From assembly GCA_011947345.1 (NCBI GenBank), contig JAAVTG010000425.1:1-64000 (forward strand): a stretch of DNA of 64,000 nt. Reading direction: 5' to 3'. Positions 31,866 through 43,486 of the stretch are shown here, one piece after another. The notes beneath the pieces were generated by a model that worked only from the letters and a program-made list of their open reading frames with translations, made no database searches and was not told the DNA's origin. The DNA comes from Phytophthora quininea (lineage: Eukaryota; Oomycota; Peronosporomycetes; Peronosporales; Peronosporaceae). A program made the translations under genes and the position numbers. Each line of letters opens with the position of its first letter. Within the stretch, counting starts at the first letter, position 1.

Positions 31866-33242
31866 GGTTGGCGGCGGATTGCGAAGGTTTTAGCGCGAGT
31901 TCGGGGATGCAGCGGGGTCGACGAGAAAGAGGAGACGCTGGGGAAGATGATGGCGGCGGAGGAAACGGGACAATTGCTCGATGTCTGCCTCCACGTCTCC
32001 ACGTCGACGTCTTTCAAGAGAAAATCTTCCGCTCTTGACGATGTGCGGCGGACTTGCGACAAATTTTTTGCTTCAAGCGGGTTGACTGGGCGTTTGTATT
32101 GGAGGGTTGACTTGGCGCTTGTATACGCACTTTTAGGGTACCTGATTACGGAACCACGGTTTGTTTTGAGCTGATCGGCGGCGCCGAGGAAGGGGGGTCT
32201 GCATCGACCAGCTCTCTGTGCTGTTGGAAGCAGCGCTGGTCTATCGATACAAACACCTAACGTTGTTCGATGAGACCCTTGTGTGCGAAAGAGTTGCCGA
32301 CGATGAAGGGCCAACTCTCAATTGGCAAGAACATGGGAGCTCATCGGGGTGATGCGTGTTGAACACGTAGTGCAGCTTGCTGTCGTCAAAGACGAAGAAC
32401 TCTCGCTCGGCGTGGTAACTTGTCTCTCCACAGCTCCAATTCAACGCCAACGGGCAGGCCGTGCAGATGACGAGCAGGAAGAAGGTTAGCCTTCTATAGA
32501 AGAGATCCGCAACCAGAAGCAGAATTGGTAGAGTGACCGCTGTTGCAGACCGGTATCAAACCAGGCAGAACGCGAGCATCGTGGTTGCAGACTTGCTGTA
32601 CGAGAACTTCACGATCAAGCACCGCTGCCGTCAAGGCTATTCACCCAGACACTGATTGTCAGTCTGACCGCCTCGGTGCAGTGCAATCGTTGCATGACCT
32701 GGCAACCCAGCGACGGCTTTTCATCGCGCGGACGACTTGCAGGCCGCAGCTAGCAGCAGCGGCACCACAACGACTGCACGAGCGAAGGTATCATTCCAGT
32801 CCGTTCGCAATGATCGCAAAGGACTCGCTGGCGGACGACCAGGATGGATTTTTCGGTGCAATAGCACTCGGGGCGTTAGTGTGTCGAATGCTTTAACGCG
32901 TCTCGAATCGAGAAGCCATCGCAGCAGTGATAGCGAGGTGGAAAGCCTGCAGCAGCGTGACTGCCGCCAAAGACGACCAAGCCGGACAGGCACATAAACC
33001 TCTAGCGCATGCTGATGACTCCCATCTCCGTCCATACAAAAGCAAGTGTAGTAATCCAGAATCGGCGTTTCTGGATTTCTACACTTGGTTTATGTATGTG
33101 GAAGCACGGCAGGAACGGGCCTGGTGAGACGGGTGCTGGACGGATCATCAGCCGGAAACGCTACCGCTCTCTGATTCCTCTACTCGGATAGCTCATGCGC
33201 CGCGGTGCAGGCTGCATCTCGATGGCGGCATTTGGTGGTTCA
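31866..33242. other. Intergenic, possible decayed membrane-protein gene on -
   Basis: The 5' flanks of fimbrin and of phosphatase PAP1. On the minus strand about 32560 down to 32310 one frame encodes two hydrophobic stretches (LPILLLVADLF and LTFFLLVICTACPLAL) followed by a hydrophilic part with FFVFDDSKLHYVFN. It looks protein-like but has no start or known family. Called only as a possible relic. Confidence 0.3.
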
Positions 33243-33259
33243 GTTCACTCGGAAATTTG
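33243..33259 (+). promoter_or_regulatory. Initiator-like element of PAP1
   Basis: GTTCACTCGGAAATTTG fits the spaced initiator pattern TCAYT...AWTTT. It lies about 80 bases before the PAP1 start. Confidence 0.4.
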
Positions 33260-33340
33260 CGGCGTGGAGTATCTGGAGGCAGTGACAGCGGCGGTGGCGG
33301 CGCATAGCTCCAAGTAGATTCAGACACAGGCAGCTCAGAC

Positions 33341-34798
33341 ATGGTGGCGAGGAAGGTGCTGATTATCATTGGCGTGGTGGTGGTGCTAGCCGTCATCGGC
33401 GTGATCGTTGGTGTGGTGGTGGGCACGGGCGGCTCTGACTCGGCCAGCACAAGCGGTGGCACATCTTCCAGCTCGTCAGGCACGAGCAGCTCCACGACAG
33501 ACAGCTCCGGAGGCACGACCAAGTCGTCCTCCAAGAAGACCAAGACAAGCACGAGCAGCGGCTCAAGTAGCATCACATCGGACCCGACCAGCGTATCGTA
33601 CTCGCTGGCGGCCTTCGCCATCGGCGACTGGGGCACCACCGTCACGCAGGACTCGTGCTGCACTCGCTCGTCCACTTACAACGACTACGACATCAATGCC
33701 GAGGACATCGTGGCCAACCTCATGAACCAGCAGGCCGGTGACGCCGACGTCGCCCCGAAGATCATCATCAGCCATGGTGACAACTTTTACTGGACAGGTA
33801 TCAACAGCGACGACGGTCGAGACACTCGTTTCACGACCACGTTCGAGGACAAGTACGACGGATCCAACATCAAGACCATCCCGTGGGTGAACGTGCTAGG
33901 CAACCACGATTACGGTGGCGCCGACTACATTTGCTCAGACTCGAACGACGGCACCGCTGCGTGCTCGAGCTCGGACGAGCTGATCACGGCTCTGAAGAAC
34001 AAATTCTCGTGGCAGTCGACGTACACGAGTCCCAACGACGACCGTTGGATCTTGGAGGACCACTTTTACGTGTACAGCTTCGAGGACTCGAGCTCTGGAG
34101 TCACTGTGGACATCTTTAACGTGGACTCGGGCGACGCCGACACCCACGGCGCGCAACAAACTTGCTGCCAATGCTACGGCTACGCCGGCGACGACGACGA
34201 CATGTGATAACGTCGCCCGTGGTGACGACGCGTGCTGCGGCGGAGATACCGACATGTACGACGACTGCATGACTCAATTCACCGAGTGGAGCGACGACTC
34301 GCGCACGCAGCTGGAGGCAAACATCGCCAACTCGACGGCGACGTGGAAGATCGTCAACAGCCACTACTCGCCGTACGCGCACTACTCGCAGACGGGCATG
34401 GACAAGTGGTTCAACATCATCAACGGCACGGGCGTGCACCTCTGGTTGAACGGCCACACCCACGGCGAGAACCACGACTATTCGTCGTCGCTTGGCGTGC
34501 ACTTTGTCGACAACGGCGCTGGTGGTGGTATCCAGAAGAGGCTGCCAGCGGCATCCCGACGTACGCCGAGGACTACGTGGAGAACTTGTGGGCGTACACT
34601 GGCGACGAGTACGGCTTCTTCTCGCTGACGGTTTCTGAGGACTGGCTCAAGTTGCAGTATCACACTGCCGACAGCTCCTGGTCGTACGCCGAGAGCTTTA
34701 ACTCCACCACGGTCGGCGGCGTGGCCACCAAGCACTGCTGGTATGTCCCGAACGACGGCACATACGGCCAGGACTGCACGTCTTCGTCGTCGTCATAA
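33341..34798 (+). CDS. Purple acid phosphatase PAP1, membrane-anchored (two frameshifts)
   Basis: The ATG at 33341 gives MVARK and a 20-residue hydrophobic segment (VLIIIGVVVVLAVIGVIVGV) without a cleavage site, so a type II membrane anchor. A Ser/Thr/Gly stalk of about 60 residues follows. The catalytic domain carries the metallophosphoesterase ligands GDWG, GDNFYWTG, GNHDY, NSHYSPY and GHTHGENH, as in TRAP-type purple acid phosphatases. These hydrolyse phosphate esters with a two-metal centre outside the cell at acid pH. The frame shifts near 34200 (GAC-repeat region) and near 34540 (G run) and ends at 34798 in Ser residues. First of five tandem paralogues, probably scavenging phosphate. 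Confidence 0.85.
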
Positions 34799-35309
34799 GT
34801 AGATTTTGACATCTCGGTAAGGATCTCTTTTGCGGAGACCAATTCAACATGTTTCTCTTGTGGATTCGCTGGTGTGGGTGTGTTCGACGTGCGCAGCCAG
34901 CTGGCAGGAAAGCGCACCAACGCCAGTGCCGACGACCGGGCGATGGCAGACAAGATGGATTTTCGCCTTGCAGGGGCTTCCTCGTATGGCAAAATGTGCC
35001 TCTATGACGCTGGGATTAACAGCAATACACTCGGGTAGGCTTGGGTGTCCGTCACAATGCTCTGAGCGGTGGTGCGGGGCAAGTTGCCTTGGCCAGATTG
35101 CTCTTGGAAAAACAGCCAGTTCGCGTACTGGCTGCTGCAAAGTCTTCGTGCAAATATCGCAATAGCGGATATATTCGAGTTGTATGGCGCTCACTATGCG
35201 TTCTCTGTTAGAAAGCCAGTGAAAATTAATTCGTGTGGCTCGAACACCATATTCTAGTGTCACATTTCGGCAGAGCATGTGCCGGGCGGTGGTGGGTTTT
35301 GGCAGTCCC
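34799..35309. other. Intergenic PAP1-PAP2
   Basis: The 3' flank of PAP1 and 5' flank of PAP2. No coding motif on either strand. Confidence 0.5.
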
Positions 35310-35325
35310 GCTCATTTGAGCTTTT
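35310..35325 (+). promoter_or_regulatory. Core promoter of PAP2
   Basis: GCTCATTTGAGCTTTT matches the oomycete core GCTCATT followed by a T-rich element, about 87 bases before the start codon. Confidence 0.5.
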
Positions 35326-35411
35326 GCGGTGGACAGGAGACGAGCAAGCAGCCCTTCAGCACCTCGTAGTAGCCCCTCCCCGCCACACGCGAAGTCTGAC
35401 CTTTTGGTAAT

Positions 35412-36863
35412 GGTGTCGAAAAAGTAGCCATCACCGGCGCGGTGGTGATCCTCGCGGTCATCGGCGTCATCGTCGGAGTGCTGGTGAGCCGCAAGTCCAG
35501 CAGTTCGGCCAGCGAGTCCTCGGGCACCTCTAGCTCCGGCACCAGCTCCAGCTCTGGTGTGTCGTCGACGACAACTGGCAGCGGCAGCAGCGGCGGGACA
35601 TCTACCACGACGTCGTCGGGCGGCAACGCCAAGGTGAAGACCACCACCGGATCCGTCTCATCCGACCCGACCTCGGCCAAGTTCACGTTGTCCGCCTTCG
35701 CCATTGGTGACTGGGGCACCACCGTCACGCAGGACTCATGCTGCACGCGGTCATCGACCTACAACGACTACGATATCAATGCCGAGGACATTGTGGCCAA
35801 CCTGATGAACCAGCAGGCGTCGGCGGCGTCATCCGCTCCCAAGTGCATCCTCAGCCACGGTGACAACTTTTATTGGACGGGTATCGACAGTGAAGGGGGA
35901 CGTGACTCCCGATTCACCACCACTTTTGAAGGCAAGTACGAAGGAGACAACATCAAGACCATCCCGTGGATCAACGTGCTGGGCAACCACGACTATGGTG
36001 GAGCGAGCTACATTTGCTCGGATGGTGACAATCCGGCCAAATGCTCCGGCGCTGACGCCCTCGTCTCAGCGCTGGGAGATAAGTTCACTTGGCAGCAGTC
36101 CTACACGAGCCCGAACGACGACCGTTGGATCCTCAAGGACCACTTCTATGTCTACTCCATTGAGGATAAGGACTCTGGCGTGAGCATTGACATTTTCAAT
36201 GTCGACTCGGGTGATGCCAGTACACACGGTGCTCAACAGACTTGCTGCCAGTGCTACGGCTACGCCGAAGGCGACGACAAGACCTGCAAGAATGTTGCTC
36301 GCGGTGACAAGCTCTGCTGTGGTGGCGACAACGACATGTACGATGCCTGCATCGCCAAGTTTACCGAATGGAGCGACGACTCCCGCAAGCAACTCGCGAC
36401 AGAAGTTGCCAAGTCGAAGGCTACCTGGAAGATCGTCAACAGCCACTACTCGCCGTACGCTCACTACGACCAGACCGGTATGGAAAAGTGGTTTAAGATT
36501 CTCAAGGACTCTGGCATTCAGCTCTGGATGAACGGACACACCCACGGTGAGAACCACGACTACTCTGCGAGCTACAAGGTCCACTTCGTCGACAACGGAG
36601 CTGGTGGTGGTATTCAAAAGGAATCTGCCAGCGGTATTCCCGAGTACGCGTCTGCTGATGTGGTGGCCAAGTGGGCGTACGGTGGCCAGGAGTATGGCTT
36701 CATGTCAGTGGAGGCGTCGGAGGAGTGGCTGAAGCTGCAATACCACACGGCCGACGACTCGTGGTCGTTCGCTGAGAGCTTCAACTCGACCAAGATCGGC
36801 GGCGTTGCCACCAAGCACTGCTGGTACATCCCCGTTGACGGTGCGGAGGGTAAGGAGTGCTAA
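35412..36863 (+). CDS. Purple acid phosphatase PAP2, membrane-anchored (one frameshift near start)
   Basis: The probable start is the ATG at 35412 (MVSKK). The frame slips within the run of five A just after it, then is open for over 470 residues. The anchor segment (AVVILAVIGVIVGVLV), a Ser/Gly/Thr stalk and the full set of metal ligands (GDWG, GDNFYWTG, GNHDYGG, NSHYSPY, GHTHGENH) are present. The CC pairs (SCCTRSS, TCCQC, LCCGG) suggest disulfides of an extracellular domain. The stop at 36861-36863 follows GKEC. Closest to PAP3. Confidence 0.87.
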   Translation, partial: GVEKVAITGAVVILAVIGVIVGVLVSRKSSSSASESSGTSSSGTSSSSGVSSTTTGSGSSGGTSTTTSSGGNAKVKTTTGSVSSDPTSAKFTLSAFAIGDWGTTVTQDSCCTRSSTYNDYDINAEDIVANLMNQQASAASSAPKCILSHGDNFYWTGIDSEGGRDSRFTTTFEGKYEGDNIKTIPWINVLGNHDYGGASYICSDGDNPAKCSGADALVSALGDKFTWQQSYTSPNDDRWILKDHFYVYSIEDKDSGVSIDIFNVDSGDASTHGAQQTCCQCYGYAEGDDKTCKNVARGDKLCCGGDNDMYDACIAKFTEWSDDSRKQLATEVAKSKATWKIVNSHYSPYAHYDQTGMEKWFKILKDSGIQLWMNGHTHGENHDYSASYKVHFVDNGAGGGIQKESASGIPEYASADVVAKWAYGGQEYGFMSVEASEEWLKLQYHTADDSWSFAESFNSTKIGGVATKHCWYIPVDGAEGKEC

Positions 36864-37331
36864 GCCGTAGATGAGCTTCATTAACAAGTGAATATGTGTG
36901 AACCATTTTTGCTTTTTCAAGCCTAGTTTGCTGTTTAGTGTCAAAGGTTTTTGTTGTTCGAGTATGTTTGACCACACGATAACGATGGATTCTGGGCATA
37001 GAGCTGTGTTAGTGATAGACGCGCTCGCGCATTTCCAATGCCTTTCGAACCCACCGTTGTGGACTTGAGCAGCTTTGGACGGACAATTTTCGACGTGAGG
37101 ACGAGACAATGAGGCTGTTGCTGCGCCAACAAATCCCCTTGTGATTAAACGAGAGAGCCGTTTGTGTCGCTTCCTTGTCCGCTCACAATGACACGGTGGT
37201 CGAAGACCAGCTCATCGCACGCAGCACCAAAGTGCCTTCGTTGTCTCCTCACTTGCGCTTTTGTCGAGGAGGAGAGACACTAGGGCCCCTGCGAGTAGAA
37301 CAGGACAAACAACAGCGAGCGCGACGTCAAG
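36864..37331. other. Intergenic PAP2-PAP3
   Basis: The 5' flank of PAP3, including CCTCACTTGCGCTTTT near 37247-37262 as a plausible initiator. No gene seen. Confidence 0.4.
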
Positions 37332-38846
37332 ATGATGTCCAAGAAGGCGCAGATCATCGGCGTGGTGGTGGTGATCGCCGTGATCGGTGTCATCGCCGGC
37401 ATTGTGGTGACTCGCCAGTCTGACAGCAGCTCTGCTAGCGAATCGTCCGGAACGACAGGCTCTAGCTCAGGTTCGCTGGTCGGAAGCTCCGGCGGATCGA
37501 CGACCAGCTCGTCCAGTGGCACTGGCACCGTGACCAAGAAGAAGAAGAAGACCACCAGCTCAGGCTCCTCCGACAAGATCACTTCAGACCCGACTTCCGG
37601 TGCGTTCACCCTGCTAACTAGTTTACCAGACTATGATTAACATCTTCTCGTCTCTTTCCAGCCAAGTTCACGTTGACTGCATTTGCTATCGGTGACTGGG
37701 GAACGACGGTCTCTCAGGACTCGTGCTGCACGCGTTCGTCGACCTACAACGACTACGACGTCAACGCCGAGGACATTGTTGCGAGCGTGATGGACCAGCA
37801 GGCTTCCGCTGCGTCTGCGCCGCCCAAGTGCATCCTCAGCCACGGCGACAACTTCTACTGGACGGGCATCGACACGGAAGGTAGTCGCGATTCGCGTTTC
37901 ACCACCACATTTGAAGGCAAGTACGGTGGCTCGAACATCAAGATGGTGCCGTGGGTGAACGTCCTCGGCAACCATGACTACGGTGGTGCCAGCTACATCT
38001 GCACGGACGGTGAGAACTTGGCCAAGTGCTCGTCCGCGGATGATCTCGTGTCGGCTCTTGACAACAAGTTCAAGTGGCAGTCGGAGTACACCAGTCCCAA
38101 CGACGACCGCTGGATCTTGGAGGACCACTTCTACGTCTACTCGATCGAGGACAAGGACTCTGGCGTGAGCATCGACATTTTCAACGTCGACTCTGGAGAT
38201 GCCAGTACGCACGGCGCCCAGCAAACGTGCTGTCAGTGCTACGGATACGCTGAGGGCGACGACAAAACCTGCAAGAACACAGCTCGTGGCGACGAACTAT
38301 GCTGTGGTGGTGATACCGACATGTTCGACGCCTGCATGGACAAATTCACGGAGTGGAGCGATGACTCCGCAAGCAGCTCGCCGAGAAGGTGGCGTCGTCC
38401 ACGGCCACTTGAAGATCGTCAACAGCCACTACTCGCCGTACGCGCACTACGACGAGACCGGCATGAAGAAGTGGTTCGACATCCTGGACGGTTCGGGCAT
38501 CCAGCTCTGGATGAATGGCCACACCCACGGCGAAAACCACGACTACTCGTCCAAGTACAAGGTCCACTTCGTGGACAACGGAGCTGGTGGTGGTATTCAA
38601 AAGGAATCTGCTAGTGGCATCCCTGAGCACGCTGCTGGAGAAGTGGAGGCTATGTGGGCGTACGGCGGCCAGGAGTACGGCTTCATGTCGGTGGAGGCGT
38701 CGAAGGAGTGGCTGAAGCTGCAATACCACACGGCCGACGACTCGTGGTCGTTCGCTGAGAGCTTCAACTCGACCAAGATCGGTGGTGTCGCCACGAAGCA
38801 CTGCTGGTACATTCCGCTCGACGGCGCCGAAGGACAGGAGTGCTAA
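37332..38846 (+). CDS. Purple acid phosphatase PAP3, membrane-anchored, with an intron (two frameshifts)
   Basis: The ATG at 37332 (MMSKKAQ) begins a membrane anchor (IIGVVVVIAVIGVIAGIVV) and a Ser/Thr stalk. The frame is interrupted by a 62-base intron at 37600-37661 just before the catalytic domain; splicing restores the DPTSAKFTL junction seen in PAP2. All metal ligand motifs are present. Two single-base losses near 38369 (C run) and 38412 (G run) alter the frame across one helix before NSHYSPY. The stop at 38844-38846 follows GQEC. Role as for PAP2. Confidence 0.85.
37600..37661 (+). other. Intron of PAP3
   Basis: GTGCGTTCACC...CTCTTTCCAG, 62 bases, with CTAACTAG as branch-site candidate and a pyrimidine-rich 3' end. 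It lies at the stalk/catalytic boundary. PAP1, PAP2, PAP4 and PAP5 have uninterrupted coding at the same place. Confidence 0.8.
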
Positions 38847-39361
38847 GTCGTGTCTTTTTACGTGGAGGGAGTGCAGGGAGAGGAAGCTGGCATCGTTTGA
38901 CAGTGAAATGCAGCGATCTGGTTCCAATCCCATGTGTTTTTGCTGTTGGATAGCGGCGGATTAATCTCAGGAGCTGTCGGGCACGAGCTTTAATCGCAAT
39001 GCTGTTCGCAGCAGCAACTTGGCCCACGAGAGAGAGAAGAAGTCAAGCAATCGGCCAAAGCCATTCATCACTTCCTTGGTCTCCACGACTTTCGCCAAAA
39101 ATGCTTCCAACAAACCCCATCCATGGCTATATCTTGTAAATAGTTTAAATAAATCAGATACGCCAATACTCGGATCAAGTCAAATCTTGCGTCGATCCGT
39201 TCCAACCCCTTCTTTGTGAAGATTTCATAGAGGCTATCCATGTAATATCCATGCTATCCATACTGAACGCTGGTCAAGGATTTTTGGCCATCTTGGTGGT
39301 GCAGCCACTCCTCGATTCGCCGGCCAGCCCAGAAGCAAACAGGAACAGGAAGCAGTCTACG
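38847..39361. other. Intergenic PAP3-PAP4
   Basis: No gene seen. A short direct doublet CTATCCATG/CTATCCATA lies near 39233-39260. Confidence 0.45.
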
Positions 39362-40799
39362 ATGCTGAACCGCAAGCTGCTCATCATCGGTGTGGTGGTG
39401 CTCTGCGCGGTGGTGGGCGCCATCGTCGGCGTGATCGTCGCCACCATTCGTCGTCGAGCTCGTCGACGTCGTCGGAAGAGTCGGCCAACGCGGGCGGCAG
39501 TTCGACGACGTCTGGCAGCGGAACGTCCTCCACCAGCAAAAGTCGTCCACCTCGACGTCCTCCGGCAGTTCCTCTATCACTGCCACGGTGACGTCGGACC
39601 CGACGTCGGCCAAGTTTACACTCTCCGCTTTCGCCATCGGCGACTGGGGCACCACCGTCACGAAAGACTCGTGCTGCACTCGGTCCGAGACGTACAACAA
39701 CTATGACGTCAACGCCGAAGACATTGTGGCCAGTCTCATGAACACCCAGGCGGGCAACGACGACGTCAAGCCCAAGGCCATCATGAGCCACGGGGACAAC
39801 TTTTACTGGACAGGCATCAACAGCGAGGACGCCCGCGACTCGAGATTCACCACCACATTTGAAGGTAAATACGACGGCGACAACTTGGCGGGTGTCCCGT
39901 GGATCAACGTGCTGGGCAACCACGACTACGGTGGCGCCAGTTACATTTGCTCCGATGGAGACAACAACGCCAAGTGCAGCAGCTCCGACGACCTAATTAC
40001 AGCGCTCGAGAACAAATTCAAGTGGCAGTCCGAGTACACGAGTCCTAATGACGACCGGTGGAAACTGGACGACCACTTTTACGTGTACTCGATTGAGGAC
40101 TCGAGTTCGGGAGTCAGCATTGAGATCTTCAATGTAGACTCGGGCGATGCGGACGTCCACGCTGCTCAACAAGTGTGCTGCCAGTGCTACGGATACTCGA
40201 ACGGAGATGATTCATCGTGCAACAACATTGCGCGAGGAGATGAGTACTGCTGCGGAGGCGACACGGACATGTACGATGCCTGCTACGCCAAGTTCACCGA
40301 GTGGAGTGACGACTCGCGCACGCAGCTGGCTGAGAAGGTCAAGACGTCCAATGCGACGTGGAAGATCGTCAACAGCCACTACGGACCGCACGTACACTAC
40401 GCGGAGACGGGGATGAAGAAGTGGTTTGATATCCTTGACGGCTCTGGAATCCACGCGTGGGTGTACGGCCACACCCACGGTGAGAAGCACGACTACTCGT
40501 CGTCGCTCGGTGTCCACTTTGTGGAGAACGGTGCCGGTGGAGGTATCCAGAAGGAATCGGCCAGTGGCATTCCGGCCTATGCCAGCGACTACGTCAAGAA
40601 CGAGTGGACGTACACGGGCGACGAGTACGGCTTCTTCTCGCTGCAGGCGTCCGAGGACTGGCTCAAACTGCAGTACCACACGACCGATGACAAGTGGTCG
40701 TTCGCGGAGAGCTTTAACAGCACGACGATCGGCGGCGTGGAGACCAAGCACTGCTGGTACATCCCTGCTGACGGTACGGAAGGCAAGGAATGCTCGTAA
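39362..40799 (+). CDS. Purple acid phosphatase PAP4, membrane-anchored (stalk frameshifted)
   Basis: The ATG at 39362 (MLNRK) leads to the anchor (LLIIGVVVLCAVVGAIVGVIVA). The frame then slips at a TT near 39448 and again at AAAA near 39538, both inside the low-complexity Ser/Thr stalk, and is open from there to 40799. The catalytic domain is complete with GDWG, GDNFYWTG, GNHDYGG, NSHYGPH and GHTHGEKH. PAP4 and PAP5 share the NSHYGPH and GHTHGEKH variants, so these two are closer to each other than to PAP1-3. Confidence 0.85.
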
Positions 40800-42011
40800 G
40801 CTGGCTGTTGTCTTCGTCGAAAAGATTCACGTTCCAGCAAGTACCAAGCCAAGCCAGAGTGACGTGCATTAGCGTTCTGTCGAGGCAGATACTTTTATAT
40901 TAGTTTGGCTGAAAAGCATAAACCCACCCAGACAATCGTACCGCATTCCAAACTGTAGCTCATGTCGACTTTACTGCTCTAATCCAAAAATGTTGGACGC
41001 GCGGATGCCAATCTCGCCATGAGGTTTCTCAACAACTGTAAATTAACATCGCAGACGTGCAGAGATCGAAGGGCAAGCAGAAAATGTTGCATCTGCTGGG
41101 AATCGGAGGGCAGCTCGAAAGGCAGTACCGGCATTAAGAAATAAATGAATGATCCAAGACTACATTTTTTTCTTCTCTTCTTGCCAGCAGCATGCTTAGC
41201 GCGTTCGTCATATTGTGTAAGCAAAATTGAGATCCTTATTTGCCGAGTTGCGAATCGTAGCGTTTGCCAGCTAGAAACAACAGGTCATCCTCTTGCATCG
41301 AGCTTCTTTTACTGCTAACCGAACGCACAGATAGAGTATTCACGACTGAACAGCTTTGCTAGTACATTCCACTCCAACACCTAACAGAAAAACGATTCGA
41401 GAGCATCGCCCTATACTAAGGAAATGATCTCTAGGTTCTTACGGCGTTGGAAGCGGCAAGCTGACCAATTTCAGTCCCCGAAAGCTGTGGGGCACTTCAA
41501 CTTCACGTTACGAACCGTGACAGCTACGCACGTTGAGCGATTCCAGTGCCCTATGGATAGTGCAGCTGGCGTGCTACGCTGCATAGCGCAAGCCGTGGGG
41601 GCTGTCCTTTGGCGCAACATTTTGGCGTTCAATTGTCTTCGCCTTGTCGACAGCTTCATGCAACAACTTCATATACTGTATCTCCATTCGGAGTAAGAAG
41701 AGGACCCTCGTTTTGGTGCACGACAGCCACAAAAGGCTCGGAGTCCGGCACGCATGCTCAATGCTCGTCCGCTCGCCAGTCGAGCCGCATATCCAGCGGC
41801 AAGAAACAAACGCGCGAAAGTTGTCTCCACGTCGCAGTTTGGCACCAAGCTAATCACAAACAATACGTTGGCCAAGACAAATGCCCCCAATCCCTCGGTT
41901 TCTCAAGTGAATTGTTTGATCGCCCCGACCACATGATGATCTTTGCGAGCGGCAATCCCCAGCCTCGAGGGCATAGACTGCGCCAGCGGTCTGGTTCTGG
42001 TGGTTGATCCA
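40800..42011. other. Intergenic PAP4-PAP5, 1.2 kb
   Basis: The largest gap in the phosphatase cluster. Plus-strand frames at 41424-41696 and 41609-42007 have no known motif. No element ends were found. Confidence 0.4.
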
Positions 42012-42026
42012 GTTCATTCTCCTTTT
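42012..42026 (+). promoter_or_regulatory. Core promoter of PAP5
   Basis: GTTCATTCTCCTTTT fits the oomycete initiator TCATTYYNCAWTTT with one mismatch, and ACATTTTCCC follows at about 42049-42058 as a possible flanking element. The start codon is about 60 bases downstream. Confidence 0.55.
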
Positions 42027-42086
42027 CGCTGTCAGACCGACCGACAGACATTTTCCCTTTGGTAGTACTTCTCCATCTCTTGCATC

Positions 42087-43364
42087 ATGCTTAGCCCCAA
42101 GGTGCTAGCAATTGGCGCTGCGCTCGCTGCCACAGCTTCGACCTCGACGGCGTCCGATGCGTCGACCCAGCACTACTCGATGTCTATCTTCGCTATTGGC
42201 GACTGGGGCACCACCACGTACAAGGGTTCGTGCTGCTCGCGGTCGGCGTCGTACAACAACTACGACATCGTCGCCGAGGACGTCGTGGCTAGTTTGATGG
42301 ACCAGGAGGCCGGCAACACTATCGTCCCCAAGGTCGTGTTGGGCCACGGCGACAACTTCTACTGGAACGGTATCAACAGCCTGGAAGAACGTGACTCGCG
42401 CTTCACGACGACGTTCGAGGAGAAGTTCAATGGCGAGCACATCAAGACGGTGCCGTGGGCGAACGTGCTGGGAAACCACGACTACGGTGGTGCCAGCTAC
42501 GTCTGCCAGAACGGCCAGGGCAAATGCAACAGCGCGCAGGAGTTGGTGCAGGCCATGGAGAACAAATTCAAGTGGCAGTCCGAGTACACAAGCCCCAACG
42601 ACAACCGTTGGAATCTGAAGGATCACTTCTACGTGCACAGCGTCCAGGACCCCGAGAACGGCATCACCATCGACATCTTCAACGTCGACACCAATGACGC
42701 CGACGTCCACGGCGCCATGCAGGTGTGTTGCCAATGCTACGGGTACTCGAACGGCGACAGCGCGACGTGCCGCAACGTCGGACGTGGCCACCAGTTCTGC
42801 ACTGGAGGCGACACGGCCATGTTTGATGCCTGCAATGCCAAATTCTCCGAGTGGGGCGCGAACTCTCGTAACCAGCTCGCGGCGGCGGTCAAGGCGTCAA
42901 CGGCGACGTGGAAGATCGTCAACAGCCACTACGGCCCGCACACGCACTACGCCCCCGACGGCATGAAGAAGTGGTTCGACGTGCTCAAGGACTCGGGCAT
43001 CCACCTGTGGATGAACGGCCACACCCACGGCGAGAAGCACGACTACTCGTCGAGCTACAAGATCCACTTTGTGGAGAACGGCGCCGGCGGTGGTATCCAG
43101 AAGGAGTCGGCCAGCGGCATCCCGGACTACGCGCGCTCGTACGTGGACAAGAACCTGTACACGTACGGCGGCAACGAGTACGGCTTCTACTCGGTGCAGG
43201 CGTCCAAGGAGTGGCTTAAGCTGCAGTACCACACAGCCGACGACAAGTGGCAGTTCGGTGAGACCATGAGCGCCACCAAGGTCGGTGAGGTCGCCACCAA
43301 GCACTGCTGGTTCATCCCGGCCGACGGTGGCGAGGGATGGAAGTGCCCATGGTCGGCTGCCTAG
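42087..43364 (+). CDS. Purple acid phosphatase PAP5, secreted (intact)
   Basis: An unbroken frame of 425 residues from the ATG at 42087. The N terminus (MLSPKVLAIGAALAATASTSTASDA) looks like a cleavable signal peptide, and the Ser/Thr stalk of PAP1-4 is absent, so this one should be released. Metal ligands: GDWG, GDNFYWNG, GNHDYGG, NSHYGPH, GHTHGEKH. It is the only intact phosphatase frame and a reference for repairing the others. An AATAAA lies at 43387-43392, just after the stop. Confidence 0.92.
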   Translation: MLSPKVLAIGAALAATASTSTASDASTQHYSMSIFAIGDWGTTTYKGSCCSRSASYNNYDIVAEDVVASLMDQEAGNTIVPKVVLGHGDNFYWNGINSLEERDSRFTTTFEEKFNGEHIKTVPWANVLGNHDYGGASYVCQNGQGKCNSAQELVQAMENKFKWQSEYTSPNDNRWNLKDHFYVHSVQDPENGITIDIFNVDTNDADVHGAMQVCCQCYGYSNGDSATCRNVGRGHQFCTGGDTAMFDACNAKFSEWGANSRNQLAAAVKASTATWKIVNSHYGPHTHYAPDGMKKWFDVLKDSGIHLWMNGHTHGEKHDYSSSYKIHFVENGAGGGIQKESASGIPDYARSYVDKNLYTYGGNEYGFYSVQASKEWLKLQYHTADDKWQFGETMSATKVGEVATKHCWFIPADGGEGWKCPWSAA

Positions 43365-43486
43365 ATAAAAACCCAAAACATTGCAAAATAAAGTTGAAGA
43401 TTGTTGCAACATTTAACCTTTTACGTTGAAGATAGGCTAATAATTTAACCGATTTACCCATAAAACTACTTCAGAATAAGACTGCC

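Noticed and set aside
37637..38224. Val/Arg-rich minus-strand frame antisense to PAP3 (and similar ones at 36066-36617, 39384-39923, 42105-42791)
   Set aside because: Each is the mirror of a phosphatase coding region with strong third-position GC bias. They recur antisense to each paralogue and show no signal or domain.
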